From: Bacteroidales bacterium
GTDB lineage: Bacteria > Bacteroidota > Bacteroidia > Bacteroidales > VadinHA17
DNA length: 64,000 bases
Reading direction: 5' to 3'
NCBI GenBank assembly: GCA_003141895.1
Contig: PLNT01000007.1
Coordinates: 37,781-101,780, forward strand
Shown: positions 63,878 through 64,000 of the stretch, piece by piece
Numbering within the stretch: the first letter of the stretch is position 1
How the letters are laid out: every line of letters begins with the position of its first letter
Made by a program: the position numbers and the translations under genes
The notes under the pieces: generated by a model
What the model saw: the letters and a program-made list of their open reading frames with translations, nothing else
Told to the model about the DNA's origin: nothing
Databases searched by the model: none

Positions 63878-64000
63878 CTATTTCGCCCTCGTAAACATCC
63901 TGCTCCACCTGACGCTCTTCAGACCTTTTGCTTCTTTATCGAGGGATAACCAAATGAACTTTGGTTTCCCTACTATATGATCTTCAGGAACAAATCCCCA
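63878..64000 (-). CDS. lepB: Signal peptidase I, C-terminal fragment (start outside window)
   Basis: The minus strand is open from the window edge for 40 codons and stops at TAG (63880-63878). The peptide contains GFVPEDHIVGKPKFIWLS and RWSRMFTRAK, the C-terminal PEDHIVG and RW-R-F blocks of bacterial type I signal peptidases. The catalytic Ser/Lys region lies beyond the window. Plus-strand open frames over this segment are shadows. Confidence 0.85.
   Translation of the reverse strand, partial: WGFVPEDHIVGKPKFIWLSLDKEAKGLKSVRWSRMFTRAK

Noticed and set aside
63469..63980. Short plus-strand open frames after rplT
   Set aside because: They are translated from hairpin arms and from the antisense strand of the lepB 3' end.

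Overview
The window is chromosomal DNA from a member of the Bacteroidota, most likely an environmental Bacteroidales- or Marinilabiliales-type organism. The evidence is a low-GC, tightly packed genome; promoters of the TTTG-N19-TAnnTTTG type; almost no Shine-Dalgarno sequences; a long SecA with a C-terminal zinc motif; a GldI-like FKBP lipoprotein; an LptD-like protein typical of the phylum; carboxynorspermidine-type polyamine genes; and a GH3/beta-lactamase fusion. The genus cannot be told from sequence reading alone. No insertion sequence, prophage, CRISPR array or rRNA operon is visible. The genes at both edges are cut by the window.

Layout. 0-9.4 kb: 3' part of a membrane-embedded spermidine-synthase-like protein, a MacB/FtsX permease, then amrS-ligA-DUF6913-dapA. 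9.4-16 kb: secA and dnaX on the minus strand, then the rpsF-rpsR-rplI operon. 16-23 kb: LptD-like protein, a divergent AmiC-type amidase with an MlaD-like protein, and dnaA. 23-32.4 kb: small housekeeping genes (MBL hydrolase, RsmI-like methylase, two FKBP lipoproteins, NrnA-like phosphoesterase, ndk, a transglutaminase-fold protein, DUF721, recF, a TPR membrane protein, ribH). 32.4-41.3 kb: a potassium channel with a 12-residue repeat domain, then an AddB-like / radical SAM / AddA-like gene set. 41.4-48.6 kb: mnmA, an EamA transporter, a short-chain dehydrogenase, the carboxynorspermidine decarboxylase/dehydrogenase pair and trkH. 48.7-55 kb: amino-sugar and peptidoglycan salvage (MurU-like, AmgK-like, NagX-like, NagZ fused to a beta-lactamase-fold domain). 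55-60 kb: two tRNA-Leu genes, an aspartokinase behind an attenuator-like leader, an APC permease and a PKD lipoprotein. 60.2-64 kb: thrS-infC-rpmI-rplT, then a hairpin-rich spacer and the 3' end of lepB.

How the genes work together. Most of the window is core machinery: replication and repair (dnaA, dnaX, recF, ligA, AddAB-like nuclease), translation (six ribosomal proteins or factors, thrS, mnmA, two tRNAs) and envelope maintenance (secA, lepB, LptD-like protein, amidase, MCE protein, muropeptide salvage). The most interesting signals are regulatory or architectural. They are a leader ORF plus mutually exclusive hairpins ahead of the aspartokinase; a canonical A-AAA-AAG slippery site in dnaX at the end of the clamp-loader core; an infC that appears to start at AUA behind a strong Shine-Dalgarno; a potassium channel carrying 19 phenylalanines in perfect 12-residue register; GTAG-footed palindromes near 55-59 kb; and many spacers filled with imperfect short-motif repeats.
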